Source: Pseudomonadota bacterium
Lineage (GTDB): Bacteria; Pseudomonadota; Gammaproteobacteria; Burkholderiales; Burkholderiaceae_C
Assembly (NCBI GenBank): GCA_030535425.1
Contig: JAUNHQ010000032.1
Coordinates: 1-34,943 of the forward strand
Direction: 5' to 3'
DNA length: 34,943 nucleotides
Positions 8,367 to 16,981 of the stretch are shown piece after piece (the first letter of the stretch is position 1; every line of letters begins with the position of its first letter). The notes under the pieces were generated by a model. The model was given only the letters and a program-made list of their open reading frames with translations, had not been told where the DNA came from and ran no database searches. The position numbers were made by a program, and so were the translations under genes.

Positions 8367-9554
8367 TCAAAGCTCCAGCCGCTGGCCGGATGTGATTGGA
8401 ATAGCTACCAGTTTACCATCTTTCATTTGCTTCACGGAGCCACCAGTTTCCAGAATTTTTTCAATCAACGGCGCAGACACAGTTTTTGTGTTCGGGCCAA
8501 TCACGATACTAAATTCTAGGTTATTTTCCTTGGCATATTTGTAAAAAGCATCCAGCTGTGGACTGGCGGTCAGGTTCTGGACATTTTTCACATCTGTGAC
8601 TCCCCATTTCTTGCCCACAGGAAAGTCGGGAAGGTATCCATCAATGGCAACAGGTTTGGAGCCTGGTCCCATAGGCAGTTCCAAGGCCTCACGTACTGTG
8701 CTCTCAAACGAGTTGCCAGCCCGGTTGTTGGCCCAAATGGTTTCTGCCTTTTTCATCCAGGCATCCGGGGGCAAAGGCTCTTTGCCTTCTGCGGCCACCC
8801 TGTTCAAGTAGCGTTCGTAGCGTGCATGGTGCTGCGATGGAATGTTGCCGAAATCAATGCCCTTGCCGATTGTCCCAAACTCATCGACCTGGCTCTTAAT
8901 GTCCTGCAAGGGCTTGCGCATGGACTCTGGAAGCTTGTCAAGGGGCAATTTGTCCAGCGTTGCTTGAAGGGTATCCATGGCCGGGCGGAGCTGTGCCCAT
9001 ACAGCGGGATTGGACTTCGCGGCATCTATAGATTTGGCCACGGTTTCTGCCCATTTGCCCAATTTGCCGAGTTTTGCGGCGTCCCCCACATAAGGCACGG
9101 TACTGAGCGCACTCAGCCCAGCGCCCAGCAAGTCTCCCCGGAACAAAGAAATCAGGGCGTTGGTGCCGTCGGAAATGGGGGTTGGGTCAAAAATACCCGT
9201 CAAATCCAAACCCATCTGAGTCAGATCGGCAATCAGTTCGCCATCAATGCCGTCCTTTTTGCCGGCTTGGGCGGCCATGTCTTCATCCAAAGGGGCGGGT
9301 TTGCCCATTTTTTGCAGGCCCGCGCTAACGTCTGCCGCCTGATGGCTCTCCAAGGCAGGGGCTATTTCGTTGAGCAAAGCCGTCCGCTTGTCAGGGTCGG
9401 CAATCTTGGCCAGCTCCTGCGTCAAGTAATGCGTATTGGGGACACCCAGATGACTGGCCGTGTCAAGCAGATCCTGGGCTTCGTCCGAAAGCCCGGCAGC
9501 GGCTTGCAATGCGTTATCTGCGCCGCGAGTGACATGAGAAATGGAAGGTGGCAT
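8367..9554 (-). CDS. Polymorphic toxin: pre-toxin domain plus REase-fold nuclease-like C-terminus
   Basis: 395 residues. The first ~105 are helical with no recognisable delivery domain. Residues ~108-168 (DLTGIFDPTPISDGTNALISL, then GAGLSALSTVPYVGDAAKLGK) match the pre-toxin segment seen just before toxin domains in many secreted polymorphic toxins. The C-terminal ~155 residues look like a restriction-endonuclease-fold toxin of the Tox-REase-7 kind: E284 in NSFESTV, D310 in YLPDF, D321-x-K323 in TDVKNV, then Q333 and YAKENN. DNA is the likely target (inference). No PAAR, RHS, VgrG or signal peptide is present, so it may be a cargo effector or a toxin that lost its N-terminus. The ATG at 9554 is preceded by AAAGG; upstream in-frame starts add residues unlike the family. 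GC is low (40% counted at 8401-8460). Confidence 0.8.
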   Translation of the reverse strand: MPPSISHVTRGADNALQAAAGLSDEAQDLLDTASHLGVPNTHYLTQELAKIADPDKRTALLNEIAPALESHQAADVSAGLQKMGKPAPLDEDMAAQAGKKDGIDGELIADLTQMGLDLTGIFDPTPISDGTNALISLFRGDLLGAGLSALSTVPYVGDAAKLGKLGKWAETVAKSIDAAKSNPAVWAQLRPAMDTLQATLDKLPLDKLPESMRKPLQDIKSQVDEFGTIGKGIDFGNIPSQHHARYERYLNRVAAEGKEPLPPDAWMKKAETIWANNRAGNSFESTVREALELPMGPGSKPVAIDGYLPDFPVGKKWGVTDVKNVQNLTASPQLDAFYKYAKENNLEFSIVIGPNTKTVSAPLIEKILETGGSVKQMKDGKLVAIPITSGQRLEL

Positions 9555-9832
9555 GACCCAATACCTTTTGAAGTTGAGCGAGCGGCACGCGAAACCCATG
9601 CGGCTACTGTGCCAAGCCATTGGATCAAAATAAGAACGCCATGCACATCCGTAGGATTGCCAGCTGGTATGACTACCAATTGGTGAAACTACCTACCTGC
9701 CCCAAGCCGGGTGCTTCAGACGAACTGCTTCGTCGTCAAGCGCGTCGCCCCAAACAAGAGCCCGCCTTGGGCAGAAGGCGGGCTTTTGTTACTGGTACGG
9801 AAGGCGTGCGCCCCTCAGCACAGGGCGCGCCG
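9555..9832. other. Intergenic stretch between toxin start and second immunity gene
   Basis: 278 bp without a supported gene. It must hold the toxin promoter if the toxin is not read from upstream, but I see no strong -35/-10 pair. Two hairpins lie near its upper end: 9760-9783 (separate entry) and an imperfect GGCGTGCGCCC (9803-9813) / GGGCGCGCC (9823-9831) directly after the second immunity gene's stop codon. Composition stays lower in GC up to about 9700. Confidence 0.6.
9760..9783. terminator. Hairpin terminator after second immunity gene
   Basis: GCCCGCCTT (9760-9768), 6-nt loop, AAGGCGGGC (9775-9783). On the plus strand it is followed by TTTTGTT; on the minus strand, the direction of the immunity gene, by TCTTGTTT. 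It should separate that gene's transcript from the toxin gene. Confidence 0.65.
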
Positions 9833-10246
9833 TTACCAAACGTCTTCGTTGTACTGGTCGTAAATCACCACCCCCGGATAGCTCTCTCGCACGAATTCAC
9901 CGATGTTGATGATTTCGTCGGTAAACCGGCGATCTGGATCGTCGCCAAAACCGATGGCCAGCTCCTTGTTGTAAGACAGGAAGTTCTCGGGCAAGGTGGT
10001 TTTCTTTTTTAGAATTTTTTGCAGCTCGGTCAGGCTGATCGTCATGTCTTCTTGCTCGCGTATCTCAAACTCAATCTTCCAGTTCTCTTTTTCCATCACA
10101 ACCAGCGTCGCCAAGGGAAATGTCAGAGTTTCGGTGGAAATGGTGTATTCCCTTATCCAAGGAAATTTTTGTCTCAGGTCACGAATGAGCGAATCGTTGT
10201 CAACGCTGTTCGAGGGGTCGTGCAAAAGAGCGAAGAGGATGAACAT
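9833..10246 (-). CDS. Putative immunity protein 2, paralogue of the 7944-8357 gene
   Basis: 137 residues, about 82% identical to the first copy. The two genes share an uninterrupted 87-bp identical DNA block (8025-8111 and 9914-10000, coding LPENFLSYNKELAIGFGDDP and neighbours), while residues ~42-60 differ strongly (FPAITRVILEREGW against FPLATLVVMEKENW). This mosaic suggests recombination keeps the scaffold alike while a toxin-contact region diverges. The leader keeps the same GAAGG site overlapping a TGA as in copy 1, although no intact toxin gene precedes it. It may be an orphan immunity gene against a lost or foreign toxin variant; function is inferred. Confidence 0.7.
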   Translation of the reverse strand: MFILFALLHDPSNSVDNDSLIRDLRQKFPWIREYTISTETLTFPLATLVVMEKENWKIEFEIREQEDMTISLTELQKILKKKTTLPENFLSYNKELAIGFGDDPDRRFTDEIINIGEFVRESYPGVVIYDQYNEDVW

Positions 10247-10255
10247 GATGCGCCT

Positions 10256-10330
10256 TCAAAAATTCAGCCAGACACCGCCAGATGCCGGATTTGAACCACT
10301 TTGGCCTGAAAGTCTTTTGTAGAGCGTGGC
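10256..10330 (-). pseudogene. Possible remnant of a toxin 3' end before immunity gene 2
   Basis: Read on the minus strand, the frame ending at TGA 10256-10258 gives LYKRLSGQSGSNPASGG then VWLNF and stop. The stop is 9 bp before the immunity start, exactly as for the intact toxin, and the linkers match at 7 of 9 positions (8358-8366 versus 10247-10255). There is no start codon; the frame closes at the tetR stop region. About 24 open codons can occur by chance, so this is tentative. Confidence 0.35.
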
Positions 10331-10335
10331 AACAG

Positions 10336-10974
10336 CTATTTATCCAATAGCAAGCCATCGCACACCAGCTGCGTGATCAGCTCAGCCGCTTGCTCGTAGT
10401 CGCGCGCGGACAGGCGGGGTTTGCCCAGCAGCAGGGCAAACTGGGCTTGCTGCTCGGCATAGGCCTGGGTGACGGACCACAGCACGAACATCAGGTGCCG
10501 GAAGTCCACGCGGCGGATGAGGCCTTCGTCGGCCCAGCGTTGCAGCGTGTGCACTTGCGCGCGCAGCATGGGGCCGACGCGCGCCCGGATGGTGCGCCCA
10601 TAGCGCGGCGCACCGGCAATGATCTCCTTGGCAAACACTTTTGCACCATCGGGGTGCTCGCGCGAAGAGCGCAGCTTGGCCTGGATGTAGGTGTGCAGGG
10701 CCTGGCGTGGCGAGTCGCTGTGGGTGAGCGTGTCCATGCCTTGCAGCCAGTGGTCCAGCACCTCGTCCAGCACGCGCAGGTACAGCGCCTCTTTGCTGGG
10801 AAAGTAATACAGCAGGTTGTGGCGGCTTAAGCCCGCGTCGCTGGCAATGGCTTCGAGCGAGGCGCCTTCAAAACCAAATTGCGCGAACTGCTTTTCAGCC
10901 GCTTGCACGATGCGCTGCTCTTTTTGCAAGCGGGCGGCGGTGGGCTGGCGGGGTGGGGGCAAATCTTGGGGCAT
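10336..10974 (-). CDS. rutR: TetR-family regulator, RutR-like (pyrimidine catabolism)
   Basis: 212 residues. The N-terminal helix-turn-helix (IVQAAEKQFAQFGFEGASLEAIASDAGLSRHNLLYYFPSKEALY, given here as one domain at ~22-66) and the C-terminal part (EIIAGAPRYG, HLMFVLWSVTQAYA) resemble E. coli RutR, the uracil/thymine-responsive regulator, especially NLLYYFPSKEALY and HLIFMIWASTQHYA. ATG 10974 is used; a GTG at 10986 is the alternative. It is divergent from preT, which opens the pyrimidine operon, with a palindrome in between. I infer uracil- or dihydropyrimidine-responsive control of preT onward. Orthology to RutR is likely, not proven. Confidence 0.8.
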   Translation of the reverse strand: MPQDLPPPRQPTAARLQKEQRIVQAAEKQFAQFGFEGASLEAIASDAGLSRHNLLYYFPSKEALYLRVLDEVLDHWLQGMDTLTHSDSPRQALHTYIQAKLRSSREHPDGAKVFAKEIIAGAPRYGRTIRARVGPMLRAQVHTLQRWADEGLIRRVDFRHLMFVLWSVTQAYAEQQAQFALLLGKPRLSARDYEQAAELITQLVCDGLLLDK

Positions 10975-11238
10975 GACGGTGGTCACTGTAGCGGCTGCAA
11001 GCTGGCATGTGGCTTGCTCTCAGGGAATTCACGGATGGGTGATTTTTTTACCAACCAGTAAATTGACCACTATTGAATGAAGGCAAGGCCCACGAGCTTT
11101 GCCCGCGCGAAGACCCACGATGAAGCGTCTTTCGCGTCCATGCAGTAGCCAGTTTCTGACGTTTCACCCCATGTGCCAGGCCGCCCCTGGGGGCTGTGGT
11201 GCTTTGTTCGCTGTGCAACCTACGATGGAGACGAGAAG
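10975..11238. promoter_or_regulatory. Divergent regulatory region rutR / preT
   Basis: 264 bp. An AT-rich core at 11041-11080 contains the palindrome TTTAC-N6-GTAAA (11047-11062) abutting TTGACCA (11063-11069), a perfect half-site of the E. coli RutR operator as I recall it. A hairpin GCGAAGAC (11107-11114) / GTCTTTCGC (11127-11135, one bulge) lies in the preT leader. GGAG at 11227-11230 serves preT. No second gene is supported here. Confidence 0.55.
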
Positions 11239-12615
11239 ATGGACGCTTTCGCCACGGGCGCCGACGGCCTGGCCGCCGGGCGCCGCGATGCCGCTGGCTA
11301 CGCCGCGCAGTTTGCCGACGCGCACCCGCCGCTGACGCAGGCGCAGGCCCTGATTGAAGCCGAGCGCTGCTACTACTGCTACGACGCCCCCTGCACCAAC
11401 GCCTGCCCCACGGGCATTGACGTGCCCAGCTTCATTGCCCGCATTGCGCAGGGCAACACGCGCGGCGCGGCACAGGCCATCTTGCAGGCCAACCCGCTGG
11501 GCGGCATGTGCGCGCGCGTGTGCCCGACCGAAGAGCTGTGCGAGCAAGCTTGCGTGCGCAACACCAACGAGGACAAGCCGGTGGAAATCGGCCTGTTGCA
11601 GCGCCATGCCACGGATGCGTTTTTTGCGCATGGGGGGCAGCCGCTGTTTACCCGTGCGGCGCCCACGGGCAAGCGCGTGGCCGTGGTGGGCGCGGGGCCG
11701 GCGGGGCTGGCGTGCGCGCACGGGCTGGCCGTGCGCGGGCATGAGGTGAGCCTGTACGACGCCAAGCCCAAGCTGGGCGGGCTGAACGAATACGGCCTGG
11801 CCACGTACAAGACCACGGGCGGCTTTGCCCAGCAGGAGGTGGACTGGCTGCTGTCGGTGGGCGGCATCACGCCGCACTGCAACCAGCAGCTGGGGCGCGA
11901 CATCACGCTCGATGGCCTGCTGGCCAGCCATGACGCGGTGTTTCTGGGCCTGGGCCTGGCGGGGGTGAATGCGCTGGGCGTGGCCGAGCCCAAGGCCGAG
12001 GGCCTGCGCGATGCGGTGGCCTTCATTGCCGAGCTGCGCGAGGCGGCCGCCACGGGCGCGTTTGACCGCGTGCCCGTGGGCCGGCGCGTGCTGGTCATTG
12101 GCGGCGGCATGACGGCGGTGGATGCCGCCGTGCAGGCGCGCAAGCTGGGGGCCGAGCAGGTGAGCATCGTGTACCGGCGCGGGCAAGAGAGCATGCCCGC
12201 GTCCCATGTTGAGCAAGCCTGGGCGCAGACCAATGGTGTGAGCTTGCGCACCTGGGCCGCGCCGCGCGAAGTGCTGTGCGAGGGCGGCCGTGTGCGCGGC
12301 ATGCGCTTTGCCACCACGGCCCTGCAAGGCGGCAAGCTGGTGGAAACGGGCGAAACCTTTGAGCTGGATGCGGACATGGTGCTCAAGGCCATTGGCCAGA
12401 GCTACCAGCTCGAGCCGGCGGGTGCGGCCATCCGGCTGGAAGGCGGGCGCATCGCCATTGACGCCGAAGGCCACACCAGCGTGCCCCGCGTGTGGGCCGG
12501 GGGCGACTGCTGCGCGGGCCGGCGCGATTTGACGGTGGAAGCCGTTGAAGGCGGCAAGCTCGCGGCGGCTTCCATACATGCCGCGCTGTCCACCCCAGCG
12601 GCGCACACCGCTTGA
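11239..12615 (+). CDS. preT: NAD-dependent dihydropyrimidine dehydrogenase, PreT subunit
   Basis: 458 residues. The FAD/NAD(P)H and Fe-S subunit that passes electrons between NADH and the PreA subunit in reduction of uracil and thymine. The N-terminal domain has two cysteine clusters, C44/C47/C52/C56 (CYYCYDAPCTNAC) and C91/C95/C101/C105 (CARVCPTEELCEQAC). FAD-binding GAGPAG is at 151-156, a second Rossmann motif VIGGGMTAVDAA near 288, and AGGDC near the C-terminus. This is the GltD/DPYD-alpha layout. ATG 11239 has GGAG 8 nt upstream; a longer frame from 11173 adds an unlike leader. First gene of a five-gene plus-strand operon, 30 bp before preA. Confidence 0.94.
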   Translation: MDAFATGADGLAAGRRDAAGYAAQFADAHPPLTQAQALIEAERCYYCYDAPCTNACPTGIDVPSFIARIAQGNTRGAAQAILQANPLGGMCARVCPTEELCEQACVRNTNEDKPVEIGLLQRHATDAFFAHGGQPLFTRAAPTGKRVAVVGAGPAGLACAHGLAVRGHEVSLYDAKPKLGGLNEYGLATYKTTGGFAQQEVDWLLSVGGITPHCNQQLGRDITLDGLLASHDAVFLGLGLAGVNALGVAEPKAEGLRDAVAFIAELREAAATGAFDRVPVGRRVLVIGGGMTAVDAAVQARKLGAEQVSIVYRRGQESMPASHVEQAWAQTNGVSLRTWAAPREVLCEGGRVRGMRFATTALQGGKLVETGETFELDADMVLKAIGQSYQLEPAGAAIRLEGGRIAIDAEGHTSVPRVWAGGDCCAGRRDLTVEAVEGGKLAAASIHAALSTPAAHTA

Positions 12616-12645
12616 TCAGCCCCGCCAAGCGAAGGAGAACACGAC

Positions 12646-13953
12646 ATGGCAGACATTCGCAGCAACTTCCTGGGCATTCGCAGCCCCAACCCGTTCTGGC
12701 TGGCATCGGCCCCGCCCACGGACAAGGAGATCAACGTCACCCGCGCGTTTGAAGCGGGCTGGGGCGGCGTGGTGTGGAAGACCCTGGGCGAAGACCCGCA
12801 CGTGGTCAACGTCAGCGGCCCGCGCTACAGCACCTTGCTGTCGCAGGACCGGCGCGTGATCGGGCTGAACAACATCGAGCTGATTACCGACCGCCCCCTG
12901 GCCACGAACCTGGAGGAGATTCGCCGCGTCAAGCGCGCCTGGCCCGACCGGGCCATGATCGTCTCGCTCATGGTGCCCTGCGTGGAAGAGAGCTGGAAGC
13001 GCATCCTGCCCATGGTGGAAGACACCGGCGCCGACGCGGTGGAGCTGAACTTTGGCTGCCCCCACGGCATGAGCGAGCGCGGCATGGGCGCGGCCGTGGG
13101 CCAGGTGCCTGAATACATCCAGATGGTCACCGCCTGGTGCAAGCACTATTCGCGCCTGCCGGTCATCGTCAAGCTCACGCCCAACATCACCGACGTGCGC
13201 TTTCCCGCGCGCGCGGCCAAGGCGGGCGGGGCCGATGCGGTCAGCCTCATCAACACCATCAACTCCGTCATGGGGGTGGATCTGGAGGCCATGGCCATGT
13301 CGCCCCACACCGACGGCTGGGGCTCGCACGGCGGCTACTGCGGCCCGGCCGTCAAGCCCATTGCGCTGAACATGGTGGCCGAAATCGCGCGCGACGCGGA
13401 AACGGCGGGCCTGCCCATCAGCGGCATTGGCGGCGTCACCACCTGGCGCGACGCGGCCGAGTTCATTGCCCTGGGCTGCGGCACGGTGCAGGTGTGCACG
13501 GCGGCCATGGTGTACGGCTTCAAGATCGTGCAGGACATGTGCGACGGCCTGTCCAACTTCATGGACGCGCACGGCTACGCCACGCTGGACGACTTCCGTG
13601 GCCGCGCCGTGCCCACGGTGAAAGACTGGAAGCAGCTCAACCTCAACCACACGGTCAAGGCCGTCATCCACCAGGAAGCCTGCATCCAGTGCGGCCGCTG
13701 CCACGTGGTGTGCGAAGACACCTCGCACCAGGCCATCTTCTACCACCACGACAACGGGCAGCGCCGCTTTGAGGTGAACGAGGCCGAGTGCGTGGGCTGC
13801 AACCTGTGCGTGTCCATCTGCCCCGTGCCCGAGTGCATCACCCTGCGCACCCTGGCGCCGGGCGAGGTGGATAAGCGCACGGGCCAGCCCGTCAGCGGCG
13901 AATACGCCAACTGGACCACGCACCCCAACAACCCGCAGCGCGTGACGGCCTGA
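12646..13953 (+). CDS. preA: NAD-dependent dihydropyrimidine dehydrogenase, PreA subunit
   Basis: 435 residues. The catalytic FMN subunit that reduces uracil/thymine to the 5,6-dihydro form. The TIM-barrel part shows NPFWLASAPPTDKEIN, ELNFGCPHGMSERGMG and PISGIGGVTTWRDAAEF. A C-terminal ferredoxin domain carries two 4Fe-4S motifs: C346/C349/C352/C356 and C382/C385/C388/C392 (the latter followed by PVPEC). AAGGAG lies ~9 nt before the ATG. Together with PreT this makes the split bacterial counterpart of mammalian DPYD. The 90 bp to the permease gene hold a small CGCTTA-AC-TAAGCG hairpin (13967-13980). Confidence 0.95.
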   Translation: MADIRSNFLGIRSPNPFWLASAPPTDKEINVTRAFEAGWGGVVWKTLGEDPHVVNVSGPRYSTLLSQDRRVIGLNNIELITDRPLATNLEEIRRVKRAWPDRAMIVSLMVPCVEESWKRILPMVEDTGADAVELNFGCPHGMSERGMGAAVGQVPEYIQMVTAWCKHYSRLPVIVKLTPNITDVRFPARAAKAGGADAVSLINTINSVMGVDLEAMAMSPHTDGWGSHGGYCGPAVKPIALNMVAEIARDAETAGLPISGIGGVTTWRDAAEFIALGCGTVQVCTAAMVYGFKIVQDMCDGLSNFMDAHGYATLDDFRGRAVPTVKDWKQLNLNHTVKAVIHQEACIQCGRCHVVCEDTSHQAIFYHHDNGQRRFEVNEAECVGCNLCVSICPVPECITLRTLAPGEVDKRTGQPVSGEYANWTTHPNNPQRVTA

Positions 13954-14043
13954 AAGCGCCCCGCGCCGCTTAACTAAGCGTGGGCGCGCGGCCCGATGGC
14001 TGCGCCGCCCCGCGCGCCCAAGCCAGCCCCTCTGGAGATTTTC

Positions 14044-15474
14044 ATGAGCACTTACCGCAGCAGCCACCACCACGGCTCGCTGGCCAACGAAGACCTGCTG
14101 CCCACGCCGCAGATCGCGCGGCACTGGAACTGGCGCGACTACACCGCGCTGTGGATCGGCATGGTGGTGTGCGTGCCCACCTACACCATGGCCAGCTCCA
14201 TGCTCGACCAGGGCTTTACCTGGCGCATGGCGGTGTGGCTGGTGCTTCTGGCCAACTGCATCGTGCTGGTGCCCATGGTGCTGATCGGGCGCGTGGGGCC
14301 CAAGTACGGCATTCCGTTTCCGGTGCTGGCGCGCGCGTCATTCGGCGTGCTGGGCGCCAACCTGCCCGCCGTGCTGCGCGGGCTGGTGGGCTGCGGCTGG
14401 TTTTCCATCAACTGCTACTTTGGTGCGCTGGCGCTGCACGGTTTTCTCAACATCATCGGCTTCAACCTGGCCGGCCCGGCCGACGGGCAAACCATCAGCA
14501 CCTCGCAGTTCATGTGCTTTCTGGCTTTCTGGGCCGTGCACATCTGGTTCATCTGGCACGGGCCCGAATCCATCCGCAAGCTGGAAGTGGTGGCCGCGCC
14601 GCTGATGATTGGCGCCAGCGTGGTGCTGGTGGCGTACCTGCTGATGAAGGTGCCGCCCGCGCAACTGTTTGACTTGCCCGCCAAGGTGGTCGAAGGCGGC
14701 CCCAAGACCTGGGCCGCGCTGACCGGGCTGGTGGGCTTTTGGGCCACGCTGGCGCTGAACATTCCGGACTTCACGCGCTTTGCCCGTTCGCAAAAAGACC
14801 AGATGCTGGGCCAGGCCATTGGCCTGCCCATTCCCATGGCCTTGTTCTCCATGGTGGGGGTGATTGGCTTTTCCGCCTCGGCCATCCTGTATGGCAAGGC
14901 ACAGCTGTTTCCTGACGGGCTGCTCACGCAAATGGGCAGCGTGGCCTCTGGCGTGGGCCTGCTGGTCATCTTGCTGGCCAACCTCACCACCAACGTGGCG
15001 GCCAACCTGGTGTCGCCCTCGTACGACTTCAGCCAGGTCGCGCCCTCGAAGATCAGCTTTCGCATGGGCGGGCTGATTGCCGCGCTGATTGGCCTGCTGT
15101 TCATGCCCTGGAAGCTGCTGGCCACCTCGGGCAATTACCTGTTCATCTGGCTGGGCGGCTATGGCACCTTGCTGGGCGGCATTGCCGGGGTGCTGCTGAC
15201 CGACTACTACCTGCTGCGCCGCGGCCAGCTGGTGGTGGATGACCTGTACCGCCGCGGCGGCGCGTACGAATACGCCAGCGGCTGGAACCCGCACGCGCTC
15301 ATTGGCTGCGCCCTGGGCGTGCTGCCCTGCCTGCCGGGCTACCTGGTGGTGGCGGGCCTGGTGGCCAAAGACAGCGTGCCGCCCGCGCTGGTGCAGTTGT
15401 TTGACTTTGGCTGGTTCTTCAGCCTGGCCGTGGCCGGCACCTATTACTTCATCGTCATGTCGCGCCGGCGTTGA
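14044..15474 (+). CDS. NCS1-family nucleobase:cation symporter
   Basis: 476 residues with about 12 hydrophobic membrane segments. The N-terminal region (RHWNWRDYTALWIGMVVCVPTY, given as a family signature at ~22-43) and PVLARASFGVLGANLPA are typical of the NCS1 family of uracil, allantoin, hydantoin and cytosine permeases. Position between preA and the dihydropyrimidinase gene makes uracil, thymine, dihydropyrimidine or hydantoin the likely substrate. GGAG at 14034-14037 fixes the ATG at 14044; the frame is open further upstream without a good start. The dihydropyrimidinase gene starts 30 bp later. Confidence 0.92.
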   Translation: MSTYRSSHHHGSLANEDLLPTPQIARHWNWRDYTALWIGMVVCVPTYTMASSMLDQGFTWRMAVWLVLLANCIVLVPMVLIGRVGPKYGIPFPVLARASFGVLGANLPAVLRGLVGCGWFSINCYFGALALHGFLNIIGFNLAGPADGQTISTSQFMCFLAFWAVHIWFIWHGPESIRKLEVVAAPLMIGASVVLVAYLLMKVPPAQLFDLPAKVVEGGPKTWAALTGLVGFWATLALNIPDFTRFARSQKDQMLGQAIGLPIPMALFSMVGVIGFSASAILYGKAQLFPDGLLTQMGSVASGVGLLVILLANLTTNVAANLVSPSYDFSQVAPSKISFRMGGLIAALIGLLFMPWKLLATSGNYLFIWLGGYGTLLGGIAGVLLTDYYLLRRGQLVVDDLYRRGGAYEYASGWNPHALIGCALGVLPCLPGYLVVAGLVAKDSVPPALVQLFDFGWFFSLAVAGTYYFIVMSRRR

Positions 15475-16959
<1,485 letters not shown>

Positions 16960-16981
16960 TCCCCATTTCAGGAGAAACACC

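Noticed and set aside
9422-9679. A minus-strand frame upstream of and overlapping the toxin start that might be a frameshifted toxin N-terminus
   Set aside because: It has no recognisable PAAR, RHS or signal sequence and overlaps the clean toxin start in another frame; the evidence for a frameshift is insufficient.
11041-11080. A full E. coli-type RutR operator
   Set aside because: Only one half-site (TTGACCA) is perfect; the second half does not match, so only a candidate operator is claimed.
13967-13980. CGCTTA-AC-TAAGCG hairpin between preA and the permease gene as a terminator
   Set aside because: The arms are only 6 bp, the loop is 2 nt and no T-run follows; the genes look like one operon.
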